DNA from: Gnetum montanum
Lineage: Eukaryota > Streptophyta > Gnetopsida > Gnetales > Gnetaceae
Direction of reading: 5' to 3'
DNA: 64,000 nucleotides
Assembly: GCA_015680685.1 (NCBI GenBank)
Contig: MNCI01036534.1
Coordinates: 31,878-95,877, forward strand
Part shown: positions 45,452 to 58,024 of the stretch, in pieces
Layout: the number at the start of each line of letters is the position of its first letter
How positions within the stretch are numbered: the stretch's first letter is position 1
Program-made: the position numbers and the translations under genes
Notes under the pieces: generated by a model
Databases searched by the model: none
Told to the model about the DNA's origin: nothing
What the model saw: the letters and a program-made list of their open reading frames with translations, nothing else

Positions 45452-46469
45452 CTTCATTGGCCTTGCTGTGGTTCACTAATGCCATTGCTATCGATAGTTT
45501 TCACGAAATTGTGTGTATAAACACGACGGGAGCGTGCAGCAAAATTGATACGTTAAAGTTAAGAGCTTTGTTCGGAGAAAAAATGAGTGCTTTGATATGG
45601 AAGGTACGTTGAAAATGAACTACACCATCAATATTTTAAATGGCAAAAATTTAATAAAATGCCATCGGCGACTACCACTAGTGCATAACAAATTATATGA
45701 AGCCCAGTAAATTCGTCAAAGTTTTGAAAGTGGATTAGCCTCAGGCAAAGTTAAATAAAATACCGTTTGTGATCCACATGGTTTCTCATACTAAGTAAGG
45801 TAGATCTTAGGAGCTTCTACCGATGAGCTAAAGTTTAGGCTTTATGGTATAGAATCCAAATTTTTTATGATTTGGAAAGTAAACATCTCAACGTGAGGGT
45901 GACCTGAAATACCATTTGTGACTAGCACATTACCATGACTTTAAATGATGACCTTAAAATACTTTTTTATTAGCAAAAGAAATTCTTTTTAAATCTAAGT
46001 CAAGGTCAACCTTAAATAACTTCTACCTTTAATTGTTTAAATGGTAAAGAGTAATAATAAAAAATATATATGGAGAAGAGTTTGGCAGATATTGAAAGCC
46101 ATGAGTGATGTTAGCTTGAAATTTGGTTCAACCTTATCACTATATGGGGTATGACTAATGACTTAAAATTACACGGCTAAGTGATAGTGAATATAAGATG
46201 AAAAGCAATATTCTTAAAGAAAGGAATGTTGGACTTTGGTGCATGGATAAGTTCAATATGATGATGTGTCATGTATAAAAATGGTAAATTTAAATTCTAT
46301 TAGCAGAGATTCACTAGTTATCAAAACCATCATCATCTTAGCTTTGTCTCAACAAAATAAGATTAAGTTACTAAAGTTCTTTTTAGCAATTCACCTATAT
46401 GAAGACATGAAGCTTTTTTTATTTACAACTTCTTAGTATCATTTTCAATGATTTTTTAACCTATTCTTT
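45452..46469. other. Gene-free A/T-rich DNA
   Basis: A short GC-richer patch at about 45,520 (TGTGTATAAACACGACGGGAG) is followed by about 900 bp of low-complexity A/T-rich DNA. Nothing further recognised. Confidence 0.4.
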
Positions 46470-47223
46470 TTTTGTCTTGCTTTCTATGACCTTTTTGGTG
46501 CAGTAATGTAGCAACCTTAGGCTCATCTTATCTTCTCTGCTTGAACTATTTAACTCCTATAAATTTTCTAAAGTAGAAGCCACTCTAAGTCATCCTTGAA
46601 TGTTTTTATTATGCAACTTATCTCTTCCATTAACATTTGACATCCATAAGCATTCACATTTTTGACACTGATTTGTTGTTCTTGCTTCTCTTGTACCATC
46701 ATTTAGTACCATATAAGATAATAGGTGTGATTGTTGTCTTGTAAAATTGTCTAGTAAAATTGTGCTTTAATATTTAAAAAGATCATTTATACTCCTTAAC
46801 TAAACTTTTTCTATGACTCTTATTTGCATTCTTAATATTCTGCCTAGCCTACATGTAATCTTCATCAAACCAAGTCTTTTGAATACCTTGTTGTTGTGAA
46901 TGCACAACTTGCTTACTTGCTGCAAGAAAAATTTGTTTAAGCTCCTTATGTCATTTTTCAAAAGCCCATTTGTTATGTGTTGCATTCATATATTTTTCCT
47001 TAATTGCTGAGGTGAGTTTGTACTGACATTTTTTTTTTCTATTCTTATTTTTTGTTGTTTGAGAAACAATTGGAATTTGCAATAAAAACTTAACATGATG
47101 ATGGCAAGACTCCATCAAATCTTTTCTAACTTTCAACTCCTTAATAAAATTAATATTTTCAGAAGAACATAAAAGCAAATGTTGATGTGAAAATTTTGGG
47201 CCATATGGGAAACCAATGCACAA
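46470..47223 (-). pseudogene. 3' fragment of a LINE (RTE/L1-like) reverse transcriptase
   Basis: On the minus strand, DNA reading ACAATCACACCTATTATCTT then ATATGGTACTAAATGATGGT corresponds to the conserved LINE segment 'tI.PI.lYG.e.w'. A later 'LWMSNVNGRDKLHNKNIQ' and 'RLLHYC.KKV' match the usual 'M.WMcG.tr.DKIRN' tail. Upstream (to about 47.22 kb) the frame holds a less clear stretch. It is riddled with stops and 5' truncated, as is normal for LINEs. Confidence 0.5.
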
Positions 47224-48418
47224 TGCCCCTTAAGGAGCATGATTTGGCAAGGCTATTGCCTAGGGCACCTTGCTTATGGGCATGGCTAGCTCGAGAATAG
47301 TCTCAGTGGAAGAGGAATGTAACCAATAATTTAAATAAAATCACTAAATTTGAATATATTAAATTATTTTCAAACTAAAATATTGAAGATGGAATAATTT
47401 AGAAAGATCATAATGTTAAAAAAATGACGTGAAGAAAAGAAAAGGAAGAACTTAGCAAATTCATTAATGGCTACAAGTAGCCATGGCAGTTCTACATAGC
47501 AGTTGCAATAAGTAGCATTGATAGCTTGTAGACAACAACACCATCTAGTAATGATAAATGGTAGCAACAAAAATAAGCATCCAACAAAGACCAATTGCAA
47601 GTAACAATACTAACACCAAGTAGTGAGTTGCACATGGAAACAACAACACTAATATTGAAAGGGAGAAGAACTATAGGATGAGGAGATGGTGGGATCGAAT
47701 AAGAAAAGAAAAGAAAGAAGGGAAGAGGAAAAAATATATGAAAAGCAAAAGAGAGAAGCCACGAGACTTTGCTTTCCCCTCTCTTGCTGATATCCTCTTC
47801 ATCTATGTGAATGGGCTTTTATAGCCCTTACGTTCTTCTCCTCCTGCATGGCTACCATGTGTCTTAGGAAGTGAAGCATGGGTGCCATGTGTCTTTATGC
47901 ATGGGAGTTGAAGATATCTTCAAACGATTCTTTGGATCTTCCAAAATATTTACAACTAATCTCCAAATATGCTTTGTAACATAAATCTCTCCATGCTTGC
48001 ACATGTCAAGCAAAAATAAAGAAACTCAAAGTATCATAAATTTTAATAAATGGAGAAACCATTTTTTTAACCAATATAATGCTTTAGAAAACATAGCTAT
48101 AATAATGTAACAATTGAGAAATTGTAAATTTACAACCAACCTCTGCAAAAATACTAGACAAGCATTTTTATAGATGTTCACAAAAGTTAATATAGCCATA
48201 AGTTATTTAGGTTCTAACAACATTGCATAAATCATTAGGGTATAAAGGGCATTTCAAAAAAGCTATGAAAAAAAATTCATAAGGAGGAGGCCTTGACCAA
48301 TTGCACTTTTTAACATACAAACACTCTTCTCATTAAATAAATAATTCAAGAAATTAAGCTTCACTCTTTAATTACTTAGCCTAAAATAGGACTACTATGC
48401 TACACTTCACTTAGACAT
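47224..48418 (-). promoter_or_regulatory. Unassigned region with a strong minus-strand TATA box
   Basis: GGGCTATAAAAGCCC on the minus strand (about 47,813-47,827) is a good TATA box flanked by a 5-bp inverted repeat. Downstream (47.76-47.65 kb) the leader is pyrimidine-rich on the minus strand. An AT-rich, gene-free stretch fills 47.9-48.4 kb. It could be the promoter of an unidentified LTR element. No ends or PBS found. Confidence 0.35.
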
Positions 48419-49320
48419 TGATAAATTGCATTTTTTGTGGCTATGATATTGGGCATCTAATATCAAAGCCACGGTATTGTGTACCTCATATCAAGGAACA
48501 AGCTATGATGTCGGATGTTCAATATTGTAGAAATGTGCTGAGTTATAAATATGATACTTAGGTGCACGGTCCAAAAAATAATTTCATTCCAACCTTACTG
48601 AAGCTCTTGCAATTTATTTTCATAGTTTAGCAATAGAGAGTGTGCTCACAATGTGGTGTTTAGTGATTGTACAGAGTCTTTATTTGAGCATCTTGTACTT
48701 AGACACAAGTATGAACGATAATAAAGATCGAGATTACTTTTTACCATTGCAACATCCACTTAGCTTCTTTATTGTTTACCTAAAATAATGCTTACTATTT
48801 TTACTTAGCCTGCTAAGTACTATTTTCTTAGTTACTCTTTACTTTCCCATGAACTTTACTTTTACTATTGTTAAGTGAAATGGATACAACTAATTTTGAG
48901 TGTAGAGTGTGATCGTTTGCTAACCAAATAGTACTATCGCTTGGTTTGCCCAATAGCAAAGTACCTGGTAATCCTAGTAATGATTACATAAGTCTAAGAC
49001 ATGTGTGAAGAATCAGGAATAGATATCCATCACCTAGGATGGATTAGATCTATTTACTATTTACTTAGACTTATGAACCACTTTCATTTACCTTATGTTT
49101 ACTAGGAGTAAGATGGCCTACATAACATCAATTATCATACACCTCACCATGAGTTAAACCATACTCATAGATTTTACTAACTCACGTGGGAAGACAATGA
49201 TCGTAAACTTAAACCAATTACTAGCATAATCACATTGCCTCATTTATAGATTATGATTAGGCTATGCATAAAAACTTGTAACTTGTATGGTTGGGTGTTG
49301 GATTACTTGACTACTCATCA
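48419..49320 (+). mobile_element. 5' LTR of element G
   Basis: TGATAAATTGC...CTACTCATCA. GATATT/AATATC sites within the first 120 bp, TATA box GTTATAAATATG at about 48,541, and an AATAAAGATCG block at about 48,719. Confidence 0.75.
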
Positions 49321-49321
49321 T

Positions 49322-49340
49322 TGGCACAATTCCCAGGGAC
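49322..49340 (+). promoter_or_regulatory. Primer-binding site of element G (decayed tRNA-Asp)
   Basis: TGGCACAATTCCCAGGGAC lies one base after the LTR. Confidence 0.7.
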
Positions 49341-49456
49341 AAGTCAATGTATGCTTAGTAATTGATTTCTTAAAGTTCATTGTATTTGAAACATAAAGTC
49401 TAACTTCATAATCCTAAGAAAATCACACTTCAAATAAACATCTAATAATATATAAC

Positions 49457-51420
49457 ATGGCTTCAAACAAGAATACCACATCACCTAATAGGGTACCAAG
49501 GAGAAGCAATGATAGAATTGAAGAAGAAGAAGACTGGAGTATGCTGATGTAGATAAGGATCTCATATGCTTGTCATGATCCTTACTATCTCAATTTCACA
49601 TTCATCTTTCATCAGGATGGGCAAGTTGGGTGGAGAGTTCTAGAAGGAAACATTATTCCACCACCAAAACGTTTAGCACCTATTATGCTCCAAATTGCTC
49701 TCAAGGAAATGAGACTAAGTGAAGCTAGTAGAGGGTATCATGAAACCAAATATATGACCCATCCATATGAACCTACTAAGGAGAAATTAAGGAAAGATCA
49801 TGCTATGGAAGTAAGGCATGAATAGGACAAAGGAAAAATAGTCAATTCTATAGTTATCTTGGAGGAGCTTGATGGAGATGAGCTCATTGCTGAATAGCTC
49901 CACCACAATCATGAGTTTCAACCATAGACGTCTATTTCCTATTATTCAACTAGATGAACTTATCAAGAATAAATCACACTTTGAACTAGCACAAAAGCTC
50001 AGGTAGGAGGCAAAAGACTCAAGGTATAAGCAAGACTCAAGGCCAAGAGTTCCTGCTAAATTTCATAGGGATGAACATCAGAGTCATCATAGGAGGACCA
50101 TCTAACACCATTCTTCTACTACCTCATTTGCATCCTCACAATCATTAGAAGGCTCTGAAAGAAGAAGATGAAAGTACAAGGACCATGATAGGGAAGAGAG
50201 GAGAACTCATGACTACCATGATCATCATGATCGATATTCAGGATAATCTGATTTAGAAGATGAAGAACATGAGCAACACAGATGAGGGGATCACAGACAC
50301 CATGAAAGGGATGAGCACAAAAGGAGGTACTACTACAACAGAGTGCATGAACCCAATCATGATGATGAACCTCTAATGATAACTTGCAACATGATTAACA
50401 TTTAGAAAGCTGTTCACATCCCAACTAGGCACATGAGGGATAGCCAAATCAAACAATTAGACATGAACAACATGCCAAGATTTGAAGGTGGCTATAATGT
50501 TGAACCACAACATCACCTTCAAGCTTTCCACAATGCCTATGCCCTACAAAACATCGAAAGTGACTAGCAAAAGTTGAAGATGTTTCCTAGAACACTTCTA
50601 AAGGTGGCTAAGAGCTAGTACAGATCACTGGAACCTGAATTAATCAGACGCTAGAGTACCATGCTTGAACTCTTCAATGATAAATATCAAACTTATTCAG
50701 GAGTGTCTAACTTAAGAAAAAAATTCTAGGGATGGAAGCAAGGGACTTAGGAGACCCTTGATGTAGCAATGAGTAAATGCTATTCACTATTGAATAGATT
50801 CTTAGGCCACAGATTTTCACCAAGGGAATATGTAGACACATTGTAGATGGGCTGTAGAGTAAAGCTAGAGAAACTCTAGGGGTTTACACCCAAGGTAGAT
50901 TATCGGAAATGACCGTCCATCGCATCCAAAGACTAATTGATCAAGTGGAAAAGGAAGAGGATGAGCTAAGAAAAAGGAAATTAGCTAAAGATTATAATAG
51001 AGACTCATCAATCTGAAAGAGAGATGCATGAGTTTGTGATACATAAGAGAAGGAAACCTTGGATTAGGCTATCTAGAAAAAGACTATCGATCTGAAAATT
51101 TGTAAATGACATTACAACCAAAGTAGAGAAAATGTGGGATTCCATTGATGAAAAATTTACAACTGCATTAAAGATTATGGAGGAAGGAATCAAGTAAGAC
51201 TTTGGAAAAGGCAAGGATAAGAGGAAGAAGAAAGAATTTGGATGGAAAGGAAAAGTTTCTTCAATGGCTGAGTGCTTAGCTGCTAGCTCCATAGATGAAG
51301 AAGGTTGCATTGTGTGTCAGTACAAACATCCCAAGGTATGTTGTCCAATCATGACACATCTACAAGAGACAAGGGCATACACACTCAACCCCAAATTTAT
51401 TAAAAGATAGATGCCCAAAT
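49457..51420 (+). pseudogene. gag: gag of element G
   Basis: ATG at 49,457 (MASNKNTTSPNRVPRRSN). The N-terminal block is CHDPYYLNFTFIFHQDGQ and GNIIPPPKRLAPIML. A His/Ser/Arg/Asp-rich linker spans about 50.0-50.35 kb. The gag core starts at DMNNMPRFEGGYNVEPQHH (about 50.46 kb). The zinc knuckle CIVCQYKHPKVCC at about 51,308 keeps all four metal ligands. A Pro/Gln-rich tail runs to about 51.9 kb. Several TAG stops. Confidence 0.7.
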
Positions 51421-51911
51421 GGTTACCTTATCCTTAAGGTAACTACTAACAGAACCTCCAACTAATGTATTATCCTAGTGGAGCTTTTCTATTGCTATAG
51501 GAGCACTATTATTAGTAGTGGCAACAGCCTTAATCATGGGCTATGTCACCATCTCACCAACAATATCCATACAGATAGCCAAATCCATATAGATATTTTG
51601 TCCAATGCCCAGTATCATCTAGTAATGCAACTGCTTAGACTTCACAATACTATCTAGTGGAATACCATAGATCAATGCCTCCAAGGACAAAACAAAACTC
51701 ATATGTGCATCCACAAACAACTGGTCATTCTAATTAGCACTTAAATCTTCTACCACTAGTGCCACCTCTTGTTATGTAGGGGGAACTATTGTCACAACCA
51801 CAATAGAAGAATGCTATTAGGGTAGTTAATATGCATGAGGAGATGGTCACCTACGAGTATCATCCCAAGAAATGATTATTCTTTAGAACAAGTCTAGAAA
51901 AGACTTAATGA

Positions 51912-52460
51912 ATGGGGAACACATCTACTTCCATCCTATATACATCAAATCCTTCTCAATACAACAACCTTCCAACTTCATTAAGTTCAAATATCATAAC
52001 TATCATACTTATTCAAACAATATCTCATTGGATTAAGGCAAGGATAGTCCCTAAGAAGAAAATTGATCCAGAAGTTCCTTTGATTTATCTACAAGTAGCT
52101 ATAAATCTACCATGCAAGGCTCTATTAGACAAAGGTTCCAAGGTAAATTTGATCTCTTACGAAACATATCAAGCATGGAATCTATCACCATTGAAGGAGT
52201 GCAACATTAAGTTGGAGCTTGCAAACTAGTCTATCGTCATTCCTTTGGAAGATATAGAAAATGTAGTGACCACTATTAATGGGTGGTCCTAGCCAACAAA
52301 CTTTCTAGTAATCGATGTGAAGAATGATGGCAAGGAATTTTCAATTATCATGGGGAGATAATGGCTTTGCACAATTGATGCTAAGTTAAATATGAGATAG
52401 TTATTCGTTGAAATCTCTAAGGAAGACATGCACAAAGCCATACATACACAACGGATTCCA
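51912..52460 (+). pseudogene. pro: Protease of element G
   Basis: An open stretch (51,912-52,229) carries VPLIYLQVAINLPCKALLDK and GSKVNLIS: the active-site DSG is DKG. Past stops, IVIPLEDIENVVTT and FSIIMGR.WLCTIDA continue the fold. Probably inactive. Confidence 0.7.
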
Positions 52461-52879
52461 TGCATTACTACTGAAAGCAAAGTGTGCAGTCATGGACTGA
52501 CACTTCAAAATGTTAACATAATCATTACACAAGTCCACAAAAAATATGAAAAACAAGTGTGTGTACAAGAGAAAGCAAGAGCCACTAAAGCAAAAGACAC
52601 CCTATGGTAACTAACTGAGAATTGAAAATCATTTACGATATGCATGGAACAACCTAATTCACGTACTAATTCCCATTCTAAGAAGATGACTCCAACTAAG
52701 AGATTGGAAATGAAGCCATTCAATTGTAATCATACACCAAAAGGAAAAGAAAATAAAAACTTAGATGATCATGATTCACTTACCATCAAGATTACTTGGG
52801 ATGATAATTGAAAAGTTGAATCAATAAAGATGGTAGGTGAACTACTTAGAGCGTATTATCCAAGAGATCTAGGGAGCAT

Positions 52880-54234
52880 TTTTAGAACACTCACCCATGA
52901 GTTCAATCGTGGGGGAGATGCCTTATCCTGTTTTGGGAATTAATAAGTGCTTTTCCATTTTTTGTTTTACAATTCTTTTTACCTTTTCTTTTCCTTAATA
53001 CTTTTTTCCCCATTCTCTTATATCTCTCACATTCTTTAATGTTTTCTCAGTCTTTCACATTTTTTATTTCTTAATTTTTTGACATTCTTTGATATATTTT
53101 TTAATTCTTTGACATTTTCCATTCTTTTAACGTTTTTCTTTCTTGACACATTTTCACAATTCTTCCTATCTTTTCCATCTTTTTGATACTTTGTTTTCAA
53201 ATGCTTTGTAAATACTTAAGATTGCTAATAAGACACATTACAAATAAAGGCAAGATGTTGTCTAATAAGATGAATATTTCTCTATGTTATGATGTCATGA
53301 GGGATCAATTTTTTGAATAGTGAGATCATAACATTCATCCATCCATTCCATTAATAAGAGGTACCATGGCCATAATGATATTCATTTTCTATCATACAAC
53401 TAATAATAAACTTATGATCATTATGCCTGGATAGATGAGTGAAGAACCAAGAGGGAATATTAAGGGTGTGACACCAAGGGGATTTGTGGATTCTTTTGGA
53501 ATATTGTTGTGAGTTCTATCATGTTGCTAAAATTGTATTATACCCTTCTAGATCTAATGAAAAATGGAAGTAAGAGTAAAATAAGTGTTTCCTTACCATG
53601 TCACTAGAAAGACATGTTGCCCATGCTTGAAGGTAGTCCTTTGTTAAGGTTGACATAGATAAATATACAAAGAGCACAAAATAAATTTCTGGGGGTCCCA
53701 CTAGAAAGAAATGTTACCCATGCTTAAAGGTAGGTGACTTCTCAGAAATCTCAAAATAAAAATGTGCCATGAATAAACCCCTCCCTTGGAAAATATGCCA
53801 AGTGATGATACTCCTTGCAACATTGATAGTCTTACAGTGGTGATTTGAAGAGATGAAACAATGTGATGTCACTGGAATGTGGTTTGGACTTGGTTTCAAT
53901 CTTAGACAGAAAGGCTAATGATTACTTTAACCACTAATAAAATGCAAGAATTCATTATGCCAATGGTAGGACACCTTATGTCTTAATTCCTGCAATCCCT
54001 TCTATGTCCATTTCATCTCATTGTAAGAATAGTCATAATTGTGATTTTGTGTAACATAGTGCTATTTTTTCAATTTGGTGGTACTAACATGTGTGTTTTG
54101 CTAAATAGGTATGCATTGCATTCAACTTCTTAAGTGCCTTAGAATACTTTTAGGTGTGGTTATACAAGGCCATTAAGGACTAGAGCCTGCTTTGGGAAGG
54201 ACCCACTTGTATAACTATTTTATCTTATACTTGT
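52880..54234 (+). other. 3' non-coding region of element G before the F insertion
   Basis: The motif TCGTGGGGGAGATG at about 52,909 is followed by a T-rich tract (52.95-53.2 kb, TTTTGTTTTACAA and related). A 35-bp block CACTAGAAAGACATGTTGCC... at about 53,606 recurs at about 53,700. GGGAAGGACCCACTTGTATA at about 54,196 is the shared block also seen in D, E and F. No gene. Confidence 0.5.
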
Positions 54235-55095
54235 TAATGAGTGGCGAGGTACCCTTACACTCAAGCATACGAATACGAGCATTTTCACGTGTGATCCGGT
54301 TGAACTCCGCAAATGGACTAGTTGTGGCACCTATACAATTAGCCTTAGGTCGCAGTTTGCTATCTTCCCACTTGGACTAGTATTAGCTTTGTCACATATG
54401 GTTTAGTCCAGAGTGAGGCGTATGATGTGTTCTAACCTAATGCAACTCCTGAAGACAATGGAAAATAAGATTAACTAAGCTAGGAGGAAAAGGGTAAGAG
54501 AATCTAATCTAGCCTAAGTGCGATGAGCATCCGTTCCTTGATTATCCGTATACATCTTGGACTTCCTGCATGACTACCACTGGGATTACCAAGCGTAGAT
54601 CCTAGGTACACCATTGGGTTACCAAGTAGTCACACTTAAATGCTCGTAATCAAGTCGTACACATTCCGTGTTACTAGGAGTTTAAGGGTGAGAGGAACTA
54701 ATTAGGAAAGTAGTAAATAACATTTAAATAAATATATAAACAAAGTGAATGCTGCAATGATGAAGTAATCTCAATCTTTATTTCTGGTCATGTGCGTGTC
54801 CAAGTACATCACACTCGAATAAAGGATGTTGTACAATTACATTCACCACACTGCAGGCAGACACAGGAAAATAGTCTATCTTTGGAGGGATCAAACTATC
54901 AGAGCTGTGCTACTATCTAACTCTCTTCCCTTGAATAAGGGAGAGCTACCTCTTATTTATAGAACTGGCAGTTGGCTGCAATATCACGTACATGATATCG
55001 TAGGGAGAGATGTGATATCGCGTATGCGATATCGCGGCCGATGCAATATCACGGCAGATGCGATATTGCGGCCCATGCGATATCGCATCCCATCA
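54235..55095 (-). mobile_element. 3' LTR of element F
   Basis: Reads TAATGAGTGGCGAGG (terminal TG changed to TA) to GCATCCCATCA on the plus strand. Seven RATATY-type sites lie at 54,981-55,088. The TATA box is CTATAAATA on the minus strand at about 54,954-54,962. Next to it the minus-strand tract TCGTGGGGTAA (55,096-55,106) is the 3' polypurine tract. Confidence 0.85.
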
Positions 55096-55258
55096 TTACC
55101 CCACGACTGAATAAAAACTCGTGCTCGAGTTACAATGATTACAAAATGGATAGGTATGGGATTATTAGATGGAAAAAAATAAAATGATGCCGCAGTGTGG
55201 GAAGAAAACAAAAGAAAGACACAACACAGAAAGTGCTACAACTACAAAAACGTGGAGC

Positions 55259-58024
55259 TCATGTAGTTCCTAGTGGCGGTGGCTCCTCCATTGGCACTTT
55301 CCCTTTGTCATGTGCTCCAGGCTTTGAAGCTTGATGGCACTGAAGTATGGCTTGGAGCTTCTCCTCTTTAGTCCAAGGATCTTGTGCCATCCATGCTAGT
55401 GTTCCAATGTTTGACAGAGTTGGCACCTCCCACAGACAGGGTAGTTGTGGGAACATTTGATTGGCCTTGACATACCAAGTTGTGAATACCCGTCGTTCCT
55501 CCTCATAGGCTGTAGCTTTATCCTTGTATTCTTGAAGATTTGTTAGCCATCAAGCCAAGTCATTTGTGACATCTTTCTGTCCCTAGTAGCTGGCTTTTAC
55601 CACCTCAAGTTCAGAATTTGCAATATCTAGTTTTTCCAACAACTTCTTGGGTTCTGCAAATTCTTCTTCGTATTTGATGTGGGTGATAGCTACTTGCTAC
55701 TCAAACTCTGTTCTCGAGCGCCCTATTGTTAACATGGCAAGGTTGGCATATTTGAGGTTTACCAACTCCATGTACTCTGTCAAGTCCTAAATCTGTAGGT
55801 ATCGATTCTTAACTTCCGCTTGATGGGCGAAGGCTTAGGTGTCCAATATGGCCCTCCAATCAGTTTGTTGAGCACTGATAGTGTTGATTTGGGCCTTGGC
55901 CATATGGATTTCCTTTTTGAGGATTTGTTTATACATCCCCACCTAATCACAGAAGTGCTCCTTCAACTTCTCATGTCGTTTAGCCTTGTTCTGCCACGCG
56001 CTTATCTCAATTGCTAACTTTTGACGAATAGTGCGTACCTCCTCCATTGAGAGGGTTCGATTTTCTCTGGCTAAACGGCTTACATCTTGGTTGACCTGAA
56101 TGAATTGTTATCATAACTAATGAAAGTGTTCATCGAGAATGGTCTTTTGTTTCTCTACAGTGGTCAACTGAAGGTTGTCTACAACCAGCTGCTTGTTCTC
56201 TTCTTCTAAGGCCTTGAGTGCCTTAAGATGCGCATGAGTGTGTGCTTCTGCTGTGGAGGCATCCCAAACAACCTTCTCTTTTTCTTTAGCCACCATTTTA
56301 TTCTTTGCAATTAGCTTAGTTAGTTGCTCAGTTCTAAAAGTTTCTACCTGGTCTGCGGGAAAAAATTGCAGAGGGTACCGATGTGCTGCTTGTAAGGCTA
56401 CAAGTTGCTCTTGTAGTTTCTGCACTTTAGCCTCAGCATGTTTGGCCCTTAATTTTGATAAGAACAGCTTCCCTTTTGTGGAAATGAGGTCCGATTGAAT
56501 TGCTGTGACATCCTGAGGGATGTCAAATAGGGATGTTAGAACTTGCCCTATTTGTAGCAATTGATCAAGTACATCCTCATGTTCCACAGGAGTCATTGAG
56601 GTTCCAACCAGAGTTTGAGCATCCCATGCTCCTGAGAGATCTGCTGATGGCACAACATGTACATTAAAGGATTATTTGATGTGGTTTGTGACCACTTCTG
56701 CAGCTCCTGTAGAATTCTAGTGTTACATGACCACCACCATGGCCCCTTCACCAATCTCTAACTGCACCTGGAAAGATGCCACATTTCCTGAGATCTATTG
56801 TGACCATCTACTTTTCCCTCCTCCTGTTTGAATGGATACTTCATCCCTTATGCAATCTAATGAAACTATAGGCTATATGGCATCATCGATGACATGGAAG
56901 AGGTTTGCATCATCATGACTTCCCCAACTGACCATCTCAGCGATGGCCCTAAGATGGCTCATCGATGGTATGTAGTCTTACGGCAGTGGCAGCTGATCCT
57001 GGCTTGTGCTAGGCCCTGCTTCTTGTTGTTGGCTGGGATCCATGGCTAGAGGTTGACTGGGTCTAGCCATCTATTCTTCTTATTGTTCTGGTCCCAGCTC
57101 TTCACTAGTGCTTTTCCTTAGAGCTGGCGCCTTTAGCAATTCTGCATATGAAGCAGTCTGGGCTTTTCGGAGGACATCATTGGTGTATCCCCAAATACCA
57201 GCACATTGGAAAAGATTTCTAATAAGACAGGGGAAAGGCAGTGCCATCTTCCCTATCTTTCGTTCTTCAAACCGCCTTAGGATCTTCGTCAAATATAGAT
57301 GGGGTAGGTTAGCATTAACCTTTTCCATAAACATTGCACATCCTCTAGCTGCATACGTGGATATTCTTTTCAAGCCCTTTTTGGGGAAGAGGTGATATGT
57401 CCCAATTTTGAAATAAACCCTCTCTTCCATCATCAATTCACCAAATGCTTTATCTTTGCCATAAGCCTTCTCCAACCAATCCTTTCGCACATCGGGGTCT
57501 AAACAGGTGGATAACCAAGCAACTTGGGGCCCTGTATTAGGAAGGTTTAACACTTCTGAAATAGCTCGCGCAGAGAAGTCAACTATCACACCACAAATAT
57601 TAACAGTGGTTCCTTGCTCCTTATTGTGCTAAACTTGCTACATCTCTCCTAGGTACCAGGCACCACTTTCAGAGAGGATAGGCCATAAGGGAGATCCTTT
57701 GAGGTGATCCCTAATAGCCTCAAGAGAGAACTCTATAAAATATTCAAAGTTTAACTCCACAATCACTATAGAGAATGTGGACTTCTCATGGATATCCTAA
57801 ACACAATCTTGGGGCAACGTGAATTGTTGTCCCAGTTCAGGTGCTACAGCAGCTCCTCCTTCTGCCTACCTAGACCATTCGGTAGGAGGTTCATCTTGAT
57901 GGATGTTGAATGATTGCTCCTCATATTTTGCATGTTGTCTGGTAGGACCTTGTTTTCCACCTCTCCAAGATCGTTTCTTTCCACCTTGAGCAGGACCCTC
58001 CTGCTATGCACATTTCAGGGCCAT
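55259..58024 (-). pseudogene. ORFx of element F: plant-transposon-protein-like domain plus coiled coil
   Basis: A single minus-strand frame of 922 codons runs from the ATG at 58,024 to TGA at 55,261-55,259 without a frameshift. It is interrupted by more than a dozen TAG and TAA codons. A splice acceptor (GTGTGATTGTAG) abuts the ATG. The N-terminus is basic and Gly-rich. At about 57.85-57.08 kb lies a domain with FSIVIVELNFEYFIEF, IVDFSARAISEVLNLP and PFPCLIRNLFQCAGIW, typical of the putative plant transposon protein family (Transposase_32). From 56.65 to 55.5 kb is a long coiled coil (KVQKLQEQLVALQAAH), then a Pro-rich end (PMEEPPPLGTT). It takes the place of env in Athila elements, or of the missing pol. 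Function unknown. Confidence 0.65.

Noticed and set aside
45135-45485. 116-codon minus-strand frame with three 15-residue repeats as a gene
   Set aside because: The frame is open mainly because the 45-bp unit is a multiple of three; no promoter, relatives or motifs seen.
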